DNA of 64,000 nucleotides from the NCBI RefSeq assembly GCF_005886105.2, contig NZ_PNCO02000001.1:2477001-2541000 (forward strand). Direction: 5' to 3'. The position numbers and the translations under genes are program-made. Source of the stretch: Pseudoalteromonas galatheae (GTDB lineage: Bacteria; Pseudomonadota; Gammaproteobacteria; Enterobacterales; Alteromonadaceae). The notes under the pieces were generated by a model, which was given only the letters and a program-made list of their open reading frames with translations, did not search any database and was not told where the DNA came from. This document shows positions 63,258 to 64,000 of this stretch, piece after piece (the stretch's first letter is position 1; each line of letters opens with the position of its first letter).

Positions 63258-64000
63258 ATGTCTCTACCCATTGAATCTTTACACCCTCAGTTTACGCAAA
63301 CACTAAGTGAACAAAATGCGATTGTTGTATGTGCGACAACAGGTTCTGGCAAATCAACCCAACTTCCACTTTGGGCCTCACAACATGGCAGAGTATTAGT
63401 CATAGAACCTCGGCGTATTGCTTGTACCTCTTTAGCTGAGTATGTCGCGGCTCAAAGCGGCTCACCGCTTGGTGATAAGGTCGGCTTTGCAATTCGGTTT
63501 GAAGGGAGGTTTTCACCAGATACTCAGGTAGTTTATGCAACGCCGGGTGTAGCATTAAGGTGGTTTTTTGAGAGCAAACTTGCGGAATTCAGCGTCGTGA
63601 TGTTGGATGAGTTTCATGAAAGACGCTGGGACATGGACTTATTATTAGCGCTCTTGAAGCAGGCTCAATCACACAAGCTAATTGTTACCTCGGCAACGTT
63701 AAACAGCCAAAAGCTAGCCTCTTATTTAGACGCCCCTATCTTAGAATCTGAAGGATTTATTTACTCCGTTGAAGAGTATTTTCACGCCCCTGATCCAAGA
63801 ACTATGCCCCAAAAAGAGCAACTCGATACTCGAGTTTTTGCAGCTTGCCAATACGCATTGGAACATTGCCAGAGCGATATTTTAGTCTTTTTACCTGGCA
63901 AGGCCGAGATCCAAGCAAGCTTAGCTAAAGTGAAAGCGCTGCCAGCGACTACCGTTGGCTTATATAGTGGCTGTAGCCCCGAGGCTCAGCGCATCGCACT
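63258..64000 (+). CDS. hrpB: HrpB-like ATP-dependent helicase (C-terminus beyond window)
   Basis: The frame is open from the ATG at 63258 to the window end (about 247 residues). Walker A is TTGSGKSTQLP, the Ia motif follows in VLVIEPRRIACTSLAEYVA, the DEFH box is LDEFHERR, and motif III is VTSATLNSQKL. The pattern fits the HrpB/DEAH (DExH) family, though it diverges from E. coli HrpB. The remainder and the HrpB C-terminal domain are outside the window. Confidence 0.82.
   Translation, partial: MSLPIESLHPQFTQTLSEQNAIVVCATTGSGKSTQLPLWASQHGRVLVIEPRRIACTSLAEYVAAQSGSPLGDKVGFAIRFEGRFSPDTQVVYATPGVALRWFFESKLAEFSVVMLDEFHERRWDMDLLLALLKQAQSHKLIVTSATLNSQKLASYLDAPILESEGFIYSVEEYFHAPDPRTMPQKEQLDTRVFAACQYALEHCQSDILVFLPGKAEIQASLAKVKALPATTVGLYSGCSPEAQRIA

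Overview
The window looks like chromosomal DNA of a marine gammaproteobacterium of the order Alteromonadales, most likely Pseudoalteromonas. This rests on protein families (DUF3549/DUF3301, DUF2789, TIGR03503, DUF2310 and a short H-NS-type protein), modest GC content, and gene order shared with E. coli and Shewanella. It contains no rRNA, tRNA, CRISPR array, phage or complete insertion sequence that I can see.

Layout. 0-6 kb: a TIGR03503-type protein (cut by the window edge), then the dnaQ / rnhA / yafS-like methyltransferase / gloB / mltD block known from E. coli. 6-15.4 kb: yqcA-truC-yqcC, DUF3549-DUF3301, an apparently frameshifted small gene, a DUF805 gene, a CsrB-type regulatory RNA, a few accessory genes, then syd and queF. 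E. coli has the same order yqcA-truC-yqcC-csrB-syd-queF. 15.4-23.3 kb: a MITE-like element, then a tight four-gene operon tamA-tamB-solute-binding protein-cyclophilin, then rraB. 23.3-34.2 kb: radD, an H-NS family gene, pyrC, a GAF-GAF-GGDEF-EAL protein, metE/metR with a shared control region, a DUF218 protein and a small conserved protein. 34.2-38.1 kb: an iron-uptake pair (PepSY membrane protein and siderophore receptor). 38.2-39.9 kb: a chemoreceptor.

40-45.2 kb holds a run of small envelope and stress-type genes: PA2169-type bundle protein, DUF1328, lipoprotein, MscS channel, BON-domain protein, beta-barrel, and ElaB/YqjD-YqjE-YqjK-like genes. Three of these transcription units are preceded by good sigma-54 promoters (GG-N10-GC) and a fourth by a weaker one. 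A few kilobases away, 45.2-50.9 kb is a phosphorelay cluster: a hybrid kinase with three receivers, a lone receiver, a CHASE3 kinase, an orphan H-box peptide and an NtrC-type sigma-54 activator. The simplest reading is that this cluster controls the neighbouring envelope genes through sigma-54.

51-64 kb: a phosphatase-lipid kinase fusion, smrA, two small membrane proteins, a 2-hydroxyacid dehydrogenase, an OlsF-like ornithine lipid synthase, a thioredoxin-like protein, a TonB-dependent receptor, a parvulin, grxA, a deaD-type RNA helicase, mtfA, and the start of an HrpB-like helicase cut by the window end.

The most notable observations are the csrB-like RNA (39 GGA motifs on the minus strand, with an almost exact UvrY/GacA box upstream) and the sigma-54 promoter set beside a phosphorelay. 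All family names come from memory of the families; no searches were run.
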